A stretch of 64,000 nt of DNA. It comes from an uncultured Ectothiorhodospiraceae bacterium (GTDB taxonomy: Bacteria > Pseudomonadota > Gammaproteobacteria > UBA9214). Where the stretch lies: positions 1 to 64,000 of the forward strand of contig CAMYJI010000001.1 of the NCBI GenBank assembly GCA_947258545.1, given 5' to 3'. Positions 62,473 to 64,000 of the stretch are shown one piece after another. The position numbers and the translations under genes were made by a program. Within the stretch, counting starts at the first letter, position 1; every line of letters begins with the position of its first letter. The notes beneath the pieces are model-generated. The model was not told the DNA's origin. It ran no database searches and was given only the letters and a program-made list of their open reading frames with translations.

Positions 62473-64000
62473 TCAGCCTTCCAGACGCTTGTACTTGATG
62501 CGGTGCGGCTGGTCCGCTTCCGCGCCCAGCCTGCGTTTGCGGTCGGCCTCGTAGTCGGCATAGTTACCCTCGAACCAGGTGACCTGGCTATCACCCTCAA
62601 AGGCAAGGATATGGGTCGCGATCCGGTCAAGGAACCAGCGGTCGTGCGAGATCACCACGGCGCAACCGGGAAAGTCCAGCAAGGCGTCCTCCAGTGCTCG
62701 CAGGGTTTCCACGTCAAGGTCGTTGGTCGGCTCGTCGAGCAGCAGCACATTGCCACCGCTGCGCAGTAGCTTGGCCAGGTGCACGCGGTTGCGCTCGCCA
62801 CCGGAGAGAGTGCCGACATGCTTCTGCTGGTCGGCCCCGGTAAAGTTGAAGCGCGACACATAGGTCCGGGAATTGAGCTCATATTTGCCGATGGTGATGA
62901 TGTCCTGGCCGTCGGAAATCTCCTCCCACACGGTCTTGCTGCCATCGAGGCTGTCGCGGCTCTGGTCGACACAGGCGATGACGGCGGTATCGCCAATGCG
63001 CAGTTCGCCTGAATCGGGTTGCTCGGCGCCGGTCAGCATCCGGAACAGGGTGGTCTTCCCGGCACCGTTCGGTCCGATCACGCCGACGATGCCGCCACGT
63101 GGCAGGTTGAAGCAGAGGTCCTCGACCAGCAGCTTGTCGGCGAAGCGCTTGCTTAGATGGTTGGCTTCGATGACCAGGTCGCCAAGGCGCGGTCCCGGCG
63201 GGATATACAGTTGTTTGGTCTCGTTGCGTTTCTGGCTTTCCCGGGAGGCCAGTTCCTCGAAGCGGGCCAGGCGCGCCTTGCTCTTGGCGTGCCGGCCCCT
63301 GGAGCCGGCACGCACCCACTCCAGTTCGGACTTGATGGCCTTCTGGCGGGTGGATTCCTGTTTCTCCTCGATCTCGAGGCGTTGCTCCTTCTGCTCAAGC
63401 CAGGAGGAATAGTTACCTTCCCAGGGGATGCCGTGCCCGCGGTCCAGCTCCAGGATCCAGCCGGCGACATTATCGAGGAAATAGCGGTCATGGGTGACGG
63501 CCACCACCGTGCCCGGGTAGTCGGCCAGGAAGCGTTCCATCCAGGCAATACTCTCGGCGTCGAGGTGGTTGGTGGGCTCGTCCAGCAGCAGCATGTCCGG
63601 GTTCGACAGCAGCAGCTTGCAGAGGGCGACCCGGCGCCGCTCACCGCCTGACAATTTGCCGATATCGCCGTCCCAGGGCGGCAGGCGCAGGGCGTCGGCG
63701 GCGATCTCCAGCTTGCGGTCCAGCTCCCAGGCACCTGCGGCGTCGATCGCGTCCTGCAGTTTGCCCTGTTCCTCGAGCAGTGCCGTCATCTCCTCGTCAC
63801 CCATGGGTTCGGCAAAGCGGGCGCTGATTTCGTTGAAGCGGTCGAGCAGTAACTGCGTCTCGCCCAGTCCCTCTTCGACATTGCCGCGCACATCCTTGTC
63901 GGGGTCCAGTGCCGGTTCCTGTGGCAGGAAACCGACATGGATGCCAGGCTGGGGCCGTGCCTCGCCCTCGTATTCTGTGTCCACGCCCGCCATGATGCGT
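62473..64000 (-). CDS. ettA: Energy-dependent translational throttle protein EttA, 5' end cut by window edge
   Basis: An ABC-F protein, 509 residues visible; the first about 45 (with the first Walker A) lie beyond base 64000. Visible motifs are [16 protein letters not shown] and [22 protein letters not shown] of the first ATPase half, the P-site-tRNA interaction linker with [22 protein letters not shown], and the second half with [44 protein letters not shown] and [17 protein letters not shown]. It ends [10 protein letters not shown], as EttA proteins do. It binds the ribosomal E site and gates translation by ATP/ADP ratio. Confidence 0.93.
   Translation of the reverse strand, partial: RIMAGVDTEYEGEARPQPGIHVGFLPQEPALDPDKDVRGNVEEGLGETQLLLDRFNEISARFAEPMGDEEMTALLEEQGKLQDAIDAAGAWELDRKLEIAADALRLPPWDGDIGKLSGGERRRVALCKLLLSNPDMLLLDEPTNHLDAESIAWMERFLADYPGTVVAVTHDRYFLDNVAGWILELDRGHGIPWEGNYSSWLEQKEQRLEIEEKQESTRQKAIKSELEWVRAGSRGRHAKSKARLARFEELASRESQKRNETKQLYIPPGPRLGDLVIEANHLSKRFADKLLVEDLCFNLPRGGIVGVIGPNGAGKTTLFRMLTGAEQPDSGELRIGDTAVIACVDQSRDSLDGSKTVWEEISDGQDIITIGKYELNSRTYVSRFNFTGADQQKHVGTLSGGERNRVHLAKLLRSGGNVLLLDEPTNDLDVETLRALEDALLDFPGCAVVISHDRWFLDRIATHILAFEGDSQVTWFEGNYADYEADRKRRLGAEADQPHRIKYKRLEG

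Overview
The window looks like a chromosomal segment of a sulfur-oxidising gammaproteobacterium, probably of a Chromatiales-like lineage. The evidence is soxB, a soxKXYZA operon without soxCD, tusA, a DsrC-family protein, a RegB/RegA redox two-component system, a QseE/QseG/QseF-type cluster, and the gcvR-bcp / dapA-bamC neighbourhood typical of gammaproteobacteria. Identification rests on recognising protein families by eye; no database search was run.

Layout. 1-7.5 kb is accessory: a DUF2314 gene cut by the window edge, a DUF4124-glutaredoxin protein, a frameshifted ankyrin gene whose 3' end is duplicated about 3 kb away, and two large secreted proteins (a PQQ-type sugar dehydrogenase with a CHRD domain, and an LVIVD-repeat/PA-domain protein behind a perfect FNR box). 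7.5-10.4 kb holds a GST gene divergent from an HxlR regulator, then a YadG/YadH-like ABC exporter. 10.8-18.5 kb is a visibly AT-richer surface-polysaccharide island: GT4 glycosyltransferase, two CelD/FemAB-like acyltransferases, a proline-dehydrogenase-like protein without its substrate arginines, a polysaccharide deacetylase and a flippase. 18.9-34.3 kb carries a giant FAD/Fe-S oxidoreductase, soxB, a HupE/UreJ-like membrane protein, and a minus-strand operon running response regulator, LysM/FecR protein, CHASE2 kinase, glycerate kinase, galU; the last two share one open frame. 34.6-39.3 kb is the sox operon, a BepA-like protease and tusA. 39.4-46 kb has two divergent FadL porins, RegB/RegA, and a Met/His-rich outer-membrane protein behind a pseudoknot-like leader. 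46.3-56.8 kb is mostly housekeeping: LysR regulator, PerM-like permease, bcp, gcvR, dapA, bamC, an MBL hydrolase and purL. 56.8-64 kb has a cysteine-less DsrC-like gene divergent from an encapsulated-ferritin-like gene lacking a cargo tail, then the sensor kinase / lipoprotein / sigma-54 activator operon, a SPOR protein and ettA, cut by the right edge.

How the parts fit. SoxXA(K), SoxYZ and SoxB would oxidise thiosulfate in the periplasm; without SoxCD the sulfane sulfur is expected to be stored or passed to cytoplasmic carriers such as TusA and DsrC-type proteins. RegB/RegA and an FNR-type site suggest redox control. The most unusual items are the PRODH-like protein in the polysaccharide island, the glycerate kinase-GalU reading frame, the paired DsrC-like / EncFtn-like genes, the palindromic array upstream of soxK, and the interleaved inverted repeats abutting the start codon at 44938. 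No tRNA, rRNA, CRISPR array or intact transposase was seen.
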